This document shows, piece after piece, positions 26,901 to 39,472 of a stretch of 64,000 nucleotides of DNA. Source of the DNA: Panonychus citri (taxonomy: Eukaryota; Arthropoda; Arachnida; Trombidiformes; Tetranychidae); assembly GCF_014898815.1 (NCBI RefSeq), contig NW_026515530.1, forward strand, positions 664,046 through 728,045, read 5' to 3'. The notes under the pieces were generated by a model that was not told the origin of the DNA, made no database searches, and worked only from the letters and a program-made list of their open reading frames with translations. Position 1 is the first letter of the stretch. Every line of letters begins with the position of its first letter. The position numbers and the translations under genes were made by a program.

Positions 26901-28622
26901 AATAGATTATTTCATGATAATTTAGTAAGAAAAGTTGAGCAAAGTTGCTCGAAATCATTATCTTCCTCATTGATTGAAGACAAAAACATCATCATATTGC
27001 AAATATTACTTTCCCATTGGAAGGCATTTACAGCAACGACAACAATCATCTTCACTTGTTTATCATCTTGCTAATTTGCATAATCTTTATCTCCTTCATC
27101 TTTATCCTCATCATTGAATTTTCTATACAATAATATTTATGAATAATTGTAACTTTCTTATACAAGGTGATGAGATTTTCTTTTCTTTTCTTTTTGTATA
27201 ATAACAACTTGGGAGGGAGATTAGTTAAAATTCATGACCATAGCCTTTTTTCATCCATTTTGCATCTTTCATCATCATCATCATCAGCATTAGCATCTTC
27301 TTTTTCTTCTTCCTCCTTGTCATCCATTAGATGTTTATATGAATAGTTAATAATCGCCTCAGGCAACCACCAAAGTAACACTCAGCTGATGGATAAGGAG
27401 TGGACAAGTTTTATCTCAATACCTTTTCAGTTAAAAGTGTCTCACATGTTTCACAGCTAATGAAAATCTTAAAATGGTTAATTAACCAATGATTATCATG
27501 ATAATTAGTACATGTGAGACAATGATTTATTATAATTTAGTTGTTGTTGTTGTTTCTTATCATTGATATAATATCTTCATCTTTATATGAATGAAATTAT
27601 TTCAATTGAATAGTTGAAAACATTAAGACATTTTTTTGTCAACCTCTTTTGTCAACTGTGCTTTTACCTGGCAAAAAAAAGGTTAATTAGTCATGTAAAT
27701 GTAATAATAATAAACATTAATTGTTATTTGTAAGCAACAGGTAATATCAGTGTTGAGCTAATTGAAATGATAATAGAGATTTTTTTTTCTCTCTCTCTCT
27801 TCCTATTAAACAATTACGTCCTTTTAATTGTACACATTCATGTAATAGTATTTGTATTATTATTATTGTCATAATGTTTTCAAGTTCATGAAGTTCATTT
27901 TCACCGAAACAATTTAAATTTTGTTGAAAATTAATTCAATTAGCTTTATAGTTTGTTGTCTTAATTAGTATTCCACCTCCAACTCCCACTCTAACTCCTC
28001 CTTCAAGTAATTAACAGTGATACTACCAGTAATTAAATCAGAATAGAACAAGTTAGACAACAATTAAGTAAATAGAAGAAGAAAAAAAAATAATATTCAT
28101 AACAATTTAAATCTAAATTCAATAGTAAAATGAGAGATTACATTTTCAAAGAGTTTGTTAACTTTCTCGAAACTTTTTGCAAAAGTTTGAAAAAGTTTCG
28201 AGTGTTTTGTTTGAAGTTCTATGGTAAGAATTTGAATTGTCACTGTGACCAAATTGGGAAGTAATTTAAATTCTTGAGATTGAAATTAATTGATAGTTAA
28301 TTGGTAATCAAATGTTTATATTTGTGTCCAGGTAAAAATAGTTTACCTTTGTGTCTCTTGATGAAACTGTAGTAATGATGATAAATAATGATAACCAATG
28401 GGACCTGAAGGTTGGGTCGTTAGATCAGTCGAGCAAATCGTTCTAGAGATGAAAATGAAGACAGGATGATGATGATGATGATGAGAGGGTCGACTTAATG
28501 GACACTTGAAAAAAAAGAGAAACGGCAAATAGTTTCTATTCTGTCTTTTTCTCTGTCTTTCTCTTCATTTTCTCTTCAAAGTTCTTTCTATTTCTCTCTC
28601 ACCATCATTACGCTGGCCCCAT

Positions 28623-28640
28623 TTACCTGAGCTCAGGTAA
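28623..28640. promoter_or_regulatory. 18-bp perfect palindrome of two CAGGTAA sites
   Basis: TTACCTGAGCTCAGGTAA is a perfect palindrome in which two copies of the locally frequent CAGGTAA word face each other around GAGCTC. CAGGTA is the core bound by ZEB/Snail-type zinc fingers; binding here is not shown. Confidence 0.4.
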
Positions 28641-31372
28641 GACAAGAGACATCAAAATGACTCTTCAAATTTGAATAACATGCAAAAAAGGTAAAAACTG
28701 GGAAGACAAAATGATCTGCTCTCTCATTAGTAGTTAATTTGCAAAAGATGATTCCAAAGGAGACTATTTATTTGCATCCATGTCTCCTCATCTCCATCAT
28801 CATCATCATCATCATCTTCATCTTTTTCTCTGTCTTTTCTTTCGCATTTTGTCTGGTTCCCTATTTTTTTTTTCGGGTCATTCTACTTACTATTTACCTT
28901 TACAACTATTTCCACTTCCGTTGTAAGTGATTAAGACTAATAATCATCATTACTTTAACTCGATATTGATTATTACAATTAAAGTTGATTATTGTCTCTG
29001 TTTAGGTTGATTACTTTTTTTCTTACTCTTTTGTTGAAAATGGTTAACAGGTAAACCATTTGATTATTTTTAATTGAAAACCTTTGAGGTAAATTTTTCC
29101 GGCAACAATTAACTAATTGTTAGACTTTTCTGTTTTCAACTTTTAACTGGTAACAAAACTTTTCCCTTCTGTTATTAAATGAGTAGGAAAAAATTTCTGT
29201 TACATTGATTAACTTTATTACCAATTGATTGATTTAATTTTTGTCAATTAAAATATTATAAATAACTTGACTTGGAAACAATAATTAAATGTAATTTAAA
29301 TTTAAACATTAAATTATAACTCTGATTGTGATTACATTGATTTATTTAAATTGGTAACCAGATCCAAAGGAGTGTCAAGTTTATATATAAATTTACATAT
29401 TAACCAAAATTACAATTTGATAAACATAATCACAATTAGATAATCATAATAACCAATCAATAATTTAATATTCATAAACTGGATTCAAATAGTAACATTG
29501 AATTGATACAATTAATTTAATCATAGTTATCTAATGGTCAAGTTAACTGGACATTATTTTGAATTTTATGATTAAAATATATTAAAAAAATAGTATTTCT
29601 TAGATATAGAAAAATTTTCAACGACAATTAACTAATCACTCAATTGAATAGTGAACAATTAAACGATTTTCATTAAAAAAAAGAGCATCAGATTGATAAT
29701 AATCATTCAATTGAAACTTAATTGTCAATGATAAAAGTTTAATTACTCTTGGTTCTGATGCAAAGTGAAAAGTGATTAAATCAATTGCCCTTAGTTTCTT
29801 AATCATTATGATTTTTAATCCAGTTTAATATCGAGATTGAATTAAATTGATTAGCAAAGATAATTAATTACCTTTGATTTTGTCCAATGAGAGTTGAGAC
29901 AAAACAACTTGTTAACCAATGGAAATGATTTAAGGTAAAAAAAGAGGAGTCAACTTGCCAATGAGGATGGTAATTAAATTGTTAATTAACAAGAAACAAC
30001 AAGAAACCAGATTAGGAAACAATTAAAGTTACATGAGTTAAATGTAATCATCACAATTTAATGACAATTAAAAGTCGTAGTAAAAATATATCTCTGGATA
30101 ATTATGATTACCTAAGGGAGGAGTTGAGAGGCTATTCAAATTGCTCTGGAAATGATAACCTTTGATCATAAATGATACTAATCATTATCATGATTAACTA
30201 TTTAATTGCTGTCTATTATTAACCATTTTTGTATGAGAAAAGTTAATCAAGTTAATTGGATTCTCTGTTAATTTGAAGCAAAAAATTTAATGGAACAAGT
30301 TTATCAATGGAAATTGATTGTTAGTTTATTTCTTTCCTTGTGTTCATTTGTTAATTGTGATTAACAAATAATTTCAATTGAAAAATAGTCACAATTATCA
30401 TATTGTTCATGGTTCTGTTAATTTAGTTAATGTTTCAATGATCCAAGATCACAATTAACTTTCAACTTATTATCATGAACAGGGTTTCAAATTATCATTA
30501 GGAATGAAATTGTTACCATTTAGTTACATTAATCGTTAAGTTATAGTTAATTAATTAACTTTTTTTTTGTTTTTACTCTTTTCTCATTAGTTGATGATAA
30601 TTAAAACACATCGGTGTCCATAGTGATTGTTACAAATACTCAACAATTTACTTGATCATGTTAATTAGTCAACCGATAATCAAATGTACTCATTTCTTTA
30701 TCCTTATCCTACTGGAACTAATATTAAGTTAGAACAATTTACTTTTTCATCATTCGCTTTTCTCATTGCTTTTTAATTGTTACTGTTTAGTTTCCAATTG
30801 TAATTAGTTATTGAAATTTAATTACTTTTATTTTTCACTTGCACAACTTTTTGTTCGCGATTGTTGTTGTTTACCCTTTTCAATTATCAGAATCCAAGTT
30901 AATTGTTGCTACAATAGAGTAGGTAAAGTGTAACATTGTTAGTTAATTGTTACTTTGTTGTTGTTGTTGTAAGTTGATTGTGATAATTGATTATCATTTT
31001 CCTGTAAATGATTATTGATAATCTTTATTCAAGCTAATTATTCAACTTAATCAAATCAATTGAATATCAAGGAGTGTCCATAGATCAGTTGAATAGTTAA
31101 TGATTTAACTTGTATGATTAAAGAGAATCCAGAATTACTTGTATAATCACATTGATTGTGGTAAAATCAAATCAGCTAAATCATTCAAATCATCTGCAAG
31201 TAAATTAATCAACTACAAGAACGATGATTAAATCAAGTTTCCCATAAAAAGATAATCAGATTTACAATGTAACTACTTTTTTCTGATGGAAACGGTTGAT
31301 TATTCATCATTTTTTCTTGGTGATGAGGATAAAGATGAGGATGAGGATGAAAATGATGAAAGTAAAGGTGAG

Positions 31373-31395
31373 TGAGAGAGAGAGAGAGAGAGAGA
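31373..31395 (+). repeat. (GA)n microsatellite
   Basis: GA run of about 23 bp. Confidence 0.9.
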
Positions 31396-31982
31396 TCACA
31401 TTTTTGTTAAACATAAGGTTAATCTTCATCTTGATAATCATCATCATCTTCCAGATAATAGCATCAAATATATATGTTTAACTGAACCTTAAATTATAGT
31501 TTATATTATATGATTGTTTCCCTGTGAATGAAGCCAAAAGTTGCTAGTTAATTGATACTCTGTCATCCTCAACGGACCCATCTAATCAACAGTCAAATAT
31601 TGTTGTTGGTTGTTGTTGTTGTTGGTATCTCCGCCAACAAACAATCAACAACAATCAGCTTACAATCAACTTAAATAATGATCATCATACAATAAATATA
31701 ATATAATATAACAGAAACAACGAAACAAAATTTAGCAAAAAAAAAGTTTTTTTTCTTTTTGAAAAAGTTTCTGATGATGAAGAAGAAAAAATCTAAAGGT
31801 AACCCACAATATAAACATATATTACTGATGATGAAGATGATGATGAGGATGATTACAGGTAACACCAAGATTATCTTCCCTTTCTTTTATCTCTCTCATC
31901 ATGATTTTACCTTGTTCCTTTATATTATCTTTGATTTATCCTCTAAAAAAGGAGGAAGATGAAATCAAGAAGATATTGTTTG

Positions 31983-31984
<2 letters not shown>

Positions 31985-32048
<64 letters not shown>
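31985..32048 (+). repeat. (TC)n microsatellite, 64 bp
   Basis: Longest uninterrupted dinucleotide run in the window. Confidence 0.97.
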
Positions 32049-32053
<5 letters not shown>

Positions 32054-32753
32054 CGTCGTCATTTTAATCATCATGTTTCATAATTTGATATTATATTCGC
32101 CTACTCAATGTTTATCTGTTATTAAATTTAATCACTAACCTTTGATTGTTGTTGATTATTTAAATTGTCAACAGGAAATAACTAAATGATCGGAATGTTG
32201 ATGATAATCAACTATTTGATTGACATCCGGGTTGATTTATTCAATCAATTATGAGATGATGATGATGAAGATGATGTTAATGATGCTCAATCTGTATTTT
32301 TTGCCACAATGGTCATTCCTGGACAATTGTTTATTACTTTTTTCCCCTCTTCCCATTGGACCAAAGGCCATTGGTCAAACATCGTTAGCGGCTAAAACAG
32401 TTAAGTCTTAAACGTTATAATGATAGAGGAAAAGTAGGTAATATCATTTTCTGTGAATACCTTTGGAACCACAAATTGACCAACTGACCATTAGAAAAGG
32501 GAAACCAAAAGGTAATAAAAATATTCAAACAGTTTAAATTGGAAAATAAAATGAGAAAGAAAAAGAAAAAGAAAAACTTTCGTTAGAACTTTTTCTCTTC
32601 TACTTCGTTTAATGTTTTCGATAATTATTTACAAAGGTAATCAAGAGAAAGAGACTAAAGATAATCTCTAATCCTAATCTTTTTCTCCAACAATTAATCT
32701 TTCAATCAAATGATTACAATAACAGGCGATTATCTTCATCACCTTCATTATTA

Positions 32754-32777
32754 TCTCTCTCTCTCTCTCTCTCTCTC
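32754..32777 (+). repeat. (TC)n microsatellite
   Basis: TC run of about 24 bp. Confidence 0.9.
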
Positions 32778-33865
32778 CCTTTCTCCCTCTATCATCATAA
32801 TAATTGACCTTATTTATTGTGTCTAAGTGATGGTCAAGTGAAAAGAAATCAAGGTGAGCAAAAAAAAGAGAAAATTTGTTTTTTCATCTTTTCTCTCCTT
32901 CAACATCATCACTCTGATATTGAAGTTCTCTTCATCATCTTCCCTGTCATCATCATCTATAGTTAACACGCCCATTTATCATTCCCTATATCAATTTAAT
33001 TTCATCAGAATCGGTTGATCAGATATGAAGATGAAAAAAAAATAGTAACAATTTAAGAGGCTCAACAATTTAATTTAACCCAATAAAAATCCAAGGTTCA
33101 TATTATATTGTATCATTATTATGACAACCACAAGTTAGAATTGAGAAAAAAAAAGTTTTTCTTCTGGAAAAAATTATCTCATGGTAAAAATTTATTCCAC
33201 CCCTGATATTATCTTGATTGTTATCTCAATTCTTCTGAAATCAAATTATATTAAATTGAGATAATGTTAGAAAATAATAATATCCATGATAACAATAATA
33301 ATCTTTTTCTTTTATTATTTACCAATTGGAACTTTTTTCTTCTTCTTTTTTTTAGATAATATTTTTATTCTTTATCTTTCTCCTTTTCATGTAATTCTTT
33401 TACCCAATTGAACTTTTCTTTCATTTAAATCTATTCTCTATACTTTGTAGAATAGAATCAATTTATCTTATCGAAAAGAAAACTTTTACTCTTTCAGAAC
33501 TTTTAATATTTTCTGGTTTCTTTTGGAGTTTATTGCAATTAACTTTCAGAATTTTCTGATCAACAATTTCCTCTTCCAGTAGTCACTTTGAGAAACCATT
33601 TCATTCCTTTTCTGTCAATTTCACCTCCTGATTAGCTTTTAATTGTCAACATTTAGGTTTAATTTTCTGTTGATTGTTTGGTTCAGTTACGATTTGAGAT
33701 TATTATAAGAACCCTGGTTTCGTTTACAAGAAGCTTCTGCCATCTATCGGCAGGTTTTTCCACTTTCTTTGTAAACATTATCATGTTGCTTTTTTTGTGT
33801 CTGATTTAATTTCTTGTTAATTGTTTAGGTGTTTAATTGTTATCGGTGGATTAATTTCTGGTAAA

Positions 33866-34868
33866 ATGTCAATTTTAATCAATGTCCAACGACGTGTGTT
33901 CTCTGGTTACATCAGTAAACGAGTAACTCGAGTTGAATCTGATGTTGAATTGACTCAAGAAGATGTCGCCGCAAATGCTTCTGGTCCTAATGATTATCCT
34001 CCATCACAATTAGAGAATAGAAATCCTCGTAATTTAGAACAATTAAGCTTCGAAGTTAAACCTCTTGGATGGGAATTGGATAGAGCACGACGAACATTTT
34101 GGAATAAGTGAGTTATCCAAATTGAAATGTCTCTTGAATGATTATTAATTGTATTTCTTTGTTTCTTTGTTTTCATCTATTTTTCCTTTAGGGTTATTTT
34201 GGAAAAATTCAAAAGTCGTCTCGAAGCTAAAGTTGTCCATCATTCTGGTCGTGTAATTGTGTCAGCATCAACCATTGAAGATAAATTTGCTTCTCAACTT
34301 AAAAAGTAATCAGATAATCCTTGAGATATCTTTTCCTTTACATCAAAGAGTCAACAATTATCATTCTCTTGACGTTAATTCAACCTTAACCTTAACCATT
34401 ATTTACTATTATTCTAATGATAATTACTCAGCAAGTTTTACTTTGATGATGATATTCAAATTATCTTTATTTAGATGAGTAAATATTCAAATTGATGATT
34501 CATTAATCTAATTCTAATTTTCTCTCTCCAATCTTTCAGCTTAACAGGTATCGAAGCAGCAGAAAACTTGGGCCAAGTTTTGGCACGAAGATGCTTAGAG
34601 AACGGTATTTTATATGCTCTAAATGGTATAACAATTGAAGAGATGAAATCACGAAAGGTAATTAGCAACAATAAGCAGTATTTAATTCACAAGGATCCAA
34701 ATTTAAATATCATAGTGTGAAAATTGTTCGAGCAATTTCATCAGATTCTAATGTTCTAATCTTTTTTTCCTCCTTTAGACCGCAGCATTTATCGAGGGAA
34801 TTACGAAATCAGGCTTATGCCTAAAAGAACCACTATTTATATGGCCAAGAAGGAGACGAGATCTTTAA
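33866..34868 (+). CDS. mRpL18: Mitochondrial large ribosomal subunit protein L18 (uL18m), four exons
   Basis: Structural protein of the mitochondrial 39S subunit, uL18 family, expected to be imported into the matrix. Exons are 33866-34107, 34192-34305, 34540-34657 and 34779-34868. All introns are GT-AG (84, 234 and 121 bp) and all phases join cleanly into 187 codons plus stop. The N-terminus (about 1-30) is rich in Arg/Ser and free of an acidic cluster, as in a mitochondrial presequence. Family hallmarks are NRNPRNLEQL (about 52-61), a Trp-rich FWNKVILEKF stretch across the first junction, AKVVHHSGRVIVSAST in the middle and AAENLGQVLARRCLENGI near the third exon, all close to insect mRpL18. 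The ATG at 33,866 is chosen because the upstream extension uses only a TTG. A 5' UTR intron acceptor just upstream (TTTAG at about 33,828) is possible. Confidence 0.94.
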
Positions 34869-37282
34869 ATTGTATTGTATCACAAATAATGGCCATTGAT
34901 TGATAATATTCTTACCACAATTAAATCAATTAGAAATCAAGTGTAATCATCGAGCCGATGTAAATGTTAATGCGATTTTCTGGACAAGTTGAAAACCAAA
35001 GAAAAAGTTATTTAGAATTATCAATAAGTTATATTCTGAATTTTGCTGTTTCGAAAGTAAATAAGCTCATGTAGCCGGAATTCAATCTCTTTTCTTCTCG
35101 AAATTCAGACTCTACAACAAATTAATCGAGCCCTCGAATTCAAATATCTGAAAGTTACACTGAACTTATTTTCGAGCTGAATATTATCATCATAAAGATC
35201 AGTTGACAACCTAAACATGTAGATGGCTTTAGTAGCTCTGAACTTTCAACAGTTTTGTCAGTTTGATTGAATTTCTTTAAATTATGAATGATCAATATTC
35301 ATGACAATTTAATTTCTTGTCAAATAATCACTAGATTTTGTATTTATCAATGATTCCAGAAAATGGTTATTAGTTTTATTAAAATTTCAATTTACATTTT
35401 GAAGGATAAACAAGAAAGTAACACTCAGCCATAATCGGGAATGAACAATTAACCGGATCAATTTTTGTAGTCGCAGTGTAATTAAGGTATTTCCTAGAAG
35501 AAAAAAAGTAAGATGATTAACAACAATTAACAATTTCTAAGATAAATTGAGACTAATTTACCAAAGGTGATTAACTATTTGCAGTTTAACAAAAATATTT
35601 AGTAAACAACAGTTAAATTAACGATGATTTTAACAAATATTTGTGGTTTAAACAACAACAAGATTAGACAATTAAAATGTTTCAATGTTTGCAGAGTGAA
35701 TTAAGTTAATAATTAACTTAAATTGTTTAATAGTAACAACAAGGGAATCTCATTGTAACAACAATTAAGGAACCATAACCAAGCCCAAAATCTTTTGTCT
35801 TTATGTTACCAAACAACAATAATTATGTTTTATCAACCCAAAGAAACGGAAACATTTTGATAAACTTAAATAGTTCAAAGTGACTTCTGAAGATGCTGAG
35901 AAGATGAAGATGAAGATGAAGATGATATTCGAAAATTTAATTTTCTGTGAAATTTAGTTGATCCTTTGTGGTTTTCTGGTCCTCTGACCTCTAGTTCTGT
36001 GTAAGAATTTTTTTCCAACAGAAGATCCATCATTTGAAGCGTAAAAACCAACAACAAGCAAAATAAGTAAGATGATGATCATCTCCATCCTCATCTTCAT
36101 CTTCATCACCGTAATCATCATCAGTATTATCAACATCTACAATGTACAGGAAGCTGAAAATAAATCGTTGACGAGGACATGAATGTGTAACCCAAGAAGA
36201 GAAATATCATTTCTAATGTTACAGTTTTGTCTTTGTGGTTGATTTTTTTTTCCTCTTCCACCATAAGCAAAACTCCCGAATCTGTGGTAATTTTTTTCTC
36301 CTCCATTGACAAGGAACATGTTAACGATTAGAACCGAAATGGAAGACGATTGATTAATTAGCTTGATTGGGTTCGATGCGTCGAAAGGATCAGACTTGTG
36401 ACCAGAAAAAATTGACTTCCAATGTGTGGTCATCCTCATCTTCATCTTCATCTTCATCATCATTAGCATCTTCCTTAACTCCATCCTCATCTTTTTCTTT
36501 CATCTTCTCTCTCTCTCTCTTCTTTCAATTGATTGTCTTTCTTTTCTTTATCAACTAATATCATCTTTCTGATTGTTATCTTTTTATGTTCACAGTTTCA
36601 ACTAATTGTTTACAATTTATCGTCTTATATTAGCTAATTGCTGAGTAATCAACCTGATTGTTACATTGATTTATTTCAAATCTTTCATCACAATTGACGA
36701 CACAGTAATTAACTATTAAGGTAACAATCAGTCAAGTCATGATTTAATTCAGTTTTAACAATCAACTTCCAATTCATCTCAATTGTTTGTATCGATTCTT
36801 AATTCAACAATTTAATCAAAATGTTATATATTAACAATCATACCACATCTAAACAATTACTTTTAATTGGCTTGTGTGTTAATTGTTATTGGCAATAGAA
36901 AACAAAAATCATCAGATTCAATTAATCATAATTATCATGCTAATTGGTGGAGAAATTTTTTTTTAATCATCTTTAAATTGGTTGTTTAAAATTTTCTTGG
37001 CTTGAAAATTAAATTAATTGCAATTAAAAAAAAAGTTTCCAGTTAATTAAATTACACACCAACACACACACACATAACAGTTAGTTAAAAGCTTGAAACG
37101 TAATTATAAAAAAGTTTAATCAACTTGACTAATTGATTGTAACCTAAATTTGTATTCACCAATCAATTTCAATTATAATAGTTAAAAACTTACCTAATTC
37201 AGTGATTGAGATGATAATTAGTGAAGTTAATTGTTCAATTTTAACAATGAATTTTAATTGAATCAAAAAGTTACAAAGTAAT
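34869..37282. other. Non-coding interval between mRpL18 and the small membrane-protein gene
   Basis: No gene was recognised in 2.4 kb. Short minus-strand ORFs at 35.9-36.5 kb are Met/Ile/Lys-rich translations of ATC/ATG repeats. The rest is AT-rich with scattered CAATTAA words. Confidence 0.65.
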
Positions 37283-37597
37283 TCAATGAGTCTGATTGCC
37301 GGTGATTAGTGTGGTTATAAACATTGGTGATATTGTAGTTGTATCGTTGCTGTTAATTGTTTCATTTGATGAATTAGTTAAATTGTAAAGTGCAGGTAAA
37401 CGATGCTCATTGTCCATATGATATTGATGTAAAAGTACAACAATTAAGGCAAAGAAGAACAATGAAAATGCCAAACTAGTTAATTGCATAAACACTGAAG
37501 ACATACGAGGGATAATTGGGAACATTTTACCATTAGAATCACAATCAGAATCATAATCAGTAAATCCTGATTCTGGATTAAGTTTCGAGGAGCACAT
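37283..37597 (-). CDS. Small predicted type II membrane glycoprotein, 104 aa, family unknown
   Basis: Single-exon ORF starting at the ATG at 37,597; the frame opens only a little further upstream, just after an in-frame TAA at about 37,651, and that extension has no ATG. The product has an acidic N-terminal segment (SGFTDYDSDCDS, about 10-21), basic residues just before one hydrophobic helix (about 35-57, FMQLTSLAFSLFFFALIVVL), then a short Asn/Thr/Ser-rich tail with several N-glycosylation sequons (NLT 72, NSS 75, NET 78, NDT 84, NQT 101). Positive charge before the helix and sequons after it fit an N-in, C-out single-pass protein. The family is not recognised. Unlike nearby spurious ORFs it is not a microsatellite translation, but a chance ORF or the last exon of a longer gene remains possible. 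Confidence 0.5.
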   Translation of the reverse strand: MCSSKLNPESGFTDYDSDCDSNGKMFPIIPRMSSVFMQLTSLAFSLFFFALIVVLLHQYHMDNEHRLPALYNLTNSSNETINSNDTTTISPMFITTLITGNQTH

Positions 37598-39472
37598 TAT
37601 GATAATTGATGAAGATAATGATGATAACAATGATGAAGACAATAACAATTAGCCCTCCCTCTCTCTCTTTCTCTCTCTCTCTTTAGTTTTTTTTCACTCA
37701 ATAACAATTAAGATATTGAATTACCAATTTGATGGGTTATTGTTGGCAAGCTGATTGTCAGAAATTGGAAAACAATTAGTTTTTAATTGTTGTGTGACAC
37801 TTTGGTTGGTTGAATCAACTATCGTTACTGTCCATTAACTGGATTTACCTTTTGATTGATTGATTGTTGATATAAAATCATTGATTGGGGTTGGGATTCT
37901 TGTGAGTGGGCTGGCTGATTAATCAATTGATCTAATTAATTCATATCATGGAAACCGGAAAGATGAACATGAGTGTTGATTGATTTAATTTCATTTGATT
38001 TCTAACTAATCATTGCTCCACCATGATTAGTAATCCTTTATTGTAACAATGCTCAATTTGATTCAATTCAAGGTAAATCACAACAATCAATTTTATCAAG
38101 ATTAATTGTTTATTACCTTGATTGTTTATGTTTACTGTTTTGTTTATCATTTAAATTGTGTTTAATTTAAAATCATTTTGAAAAGACTAAATTGTTGTTC
38201 AATCAAATATTTTTGTTTTGCTTGTTACAATTAATAAATTGTTACTCAGGTTAATGATCTGATTTAACTTGATTTCATAATCTGATTATTATTCATTATC
38301 ATTTTGTAACAATTGCAAACTGATTTGCTTGATGATCAGGCTAATCGATAATTAACTTTTCTCAAGGTTAATTGTTCACTAGACTACAATTAATAATTAA
38401 ACCAAGACTAATTGTTGACTAATTTTTTTTATATATAAAAAAAACTCTTGTCATTACAACTAATTCTTGGTCTTTTTTAGGATATTAATTGTGATAAGTT
38501 TGATCGTTTTAATTTGATTTGGTTTATTAATTGTTGATTCACATTTAATTGTAAAGAGTAAAAATGATTGATCAAAGAATCAATTTCTGAGATTTTCTGA
38601 TTACCATCACTGAATCGTGATTTCTAAGGTTCGTCAGAATTGATTGTCAGAAAATTAATCATTAGAATTTGATGATTAATCTATTTAATTGTTATTTCTT
38701 GAAAGAGGCACGGATTCGGCGATTTTATCGATCAAGAATGTTCAGTTATCGAATATTTGAGAGTTCGTGCAATTAGAGTTCGATTTTAATCCAAAGAGAG
38801 CAACGAAACATTGAAAAGTATTAATGAAAACTTACGATTCATTGGGCATCAGATATAAATATTAATAGTTTCTCAGATTATTTTGGAACTCATGAGTTCT
38901 CATGATAAATTACCAGTTTTCTGAAGTTCACATTGTATATTGAGTTTTATGAAAACATTTCGATCGAGATACTTGAATATCTTCATGAAACTAATTTTCC
39001 TCATCACGATGGATCGAAAGTTTTACCAGAATGTTGAAATCTAGTCAGAACTGTTAATTGTTTCCACGATTTTACCACCGAATCGCGATTCATTTTGATT
39101 GTTTGTATCTATGGCAACAAAGGTAAGGAAAATTAGACTAACCAATTTGACGATTTATGAATGAGATTGATTAGTTTTTTTCGATAACAAATTTGTAATA
39201 CAAACGACGTAATTGTAGAGAGAGAGGGAGAGTAATCAACTAGTAAATACTATTTAAATGCTCATTAATCACGATATCTCAGGTGCTTGATTGAGGTGTC
39301 AATAGAAAGGGAAGAAGATAATTGATTCATTGGAATTAATTATCTTTATAATAATTAATGACTTTCAATCATGAAAACAAATTTGTTATAAATATCAGGT
39401 CTCTTTAGGTTGGCCCGTGAGATTAATTGTTACTTTACAAGTGATCAGATTGTTTGTTAACAGTTAATCAAG
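37598..39472. other. Non-coding interval upstream of the TIL inhibitor gene
   Basis: Contains a TC/GA-rich block at 37,650-37,685 next to the divergent small gene, then AT-rich sequence without supportable ORFs. The last 100 bp carry the presumed TIL promoter. Confidence 0.65.
39387..39394 (+). promoter_or_regulatory. TATA box of the three-domain TIL gene
   Basis: TATAAATA lies 79-86 bp before the ATG at 39,473, which would place transcription start near 39,415-39,425 and give a 5' UTR of about 50 nt. Confidence 0.5.

Larger units (their letters stand above)
22846..33865. other. 11-kb gene-less region between Sp6-9 and mRpL18
   Basis: No gene was recognised. The first few hundred bases, with many AATTA words, are probably the Sp 3' UTR. 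Notable items are nine TGACCW/WGGTCA words at 23,411-23,958, an 18-bp palindrome at 28,623, GA/TC runs at 31,373, 31,985 and 32,754, and several short (TCA)n runs. Short ORFs here are simple-repeat translations. Confidence 0.65.

Noticed and set aside
36370..36385. GGGTTCGATGC, resembling a tRNA B box
   Set aside because: No matching A box, acceptor stem or T-stem pairing around it; no tRNA could be folded anywhere in the window by eye.
36137..36490. 117-codon minus-strand frame
   Set aside because: Its start is a Met/Lys run from an (ATG/AAG) repeat, and the rest lacks any domain or coding bias I can see.
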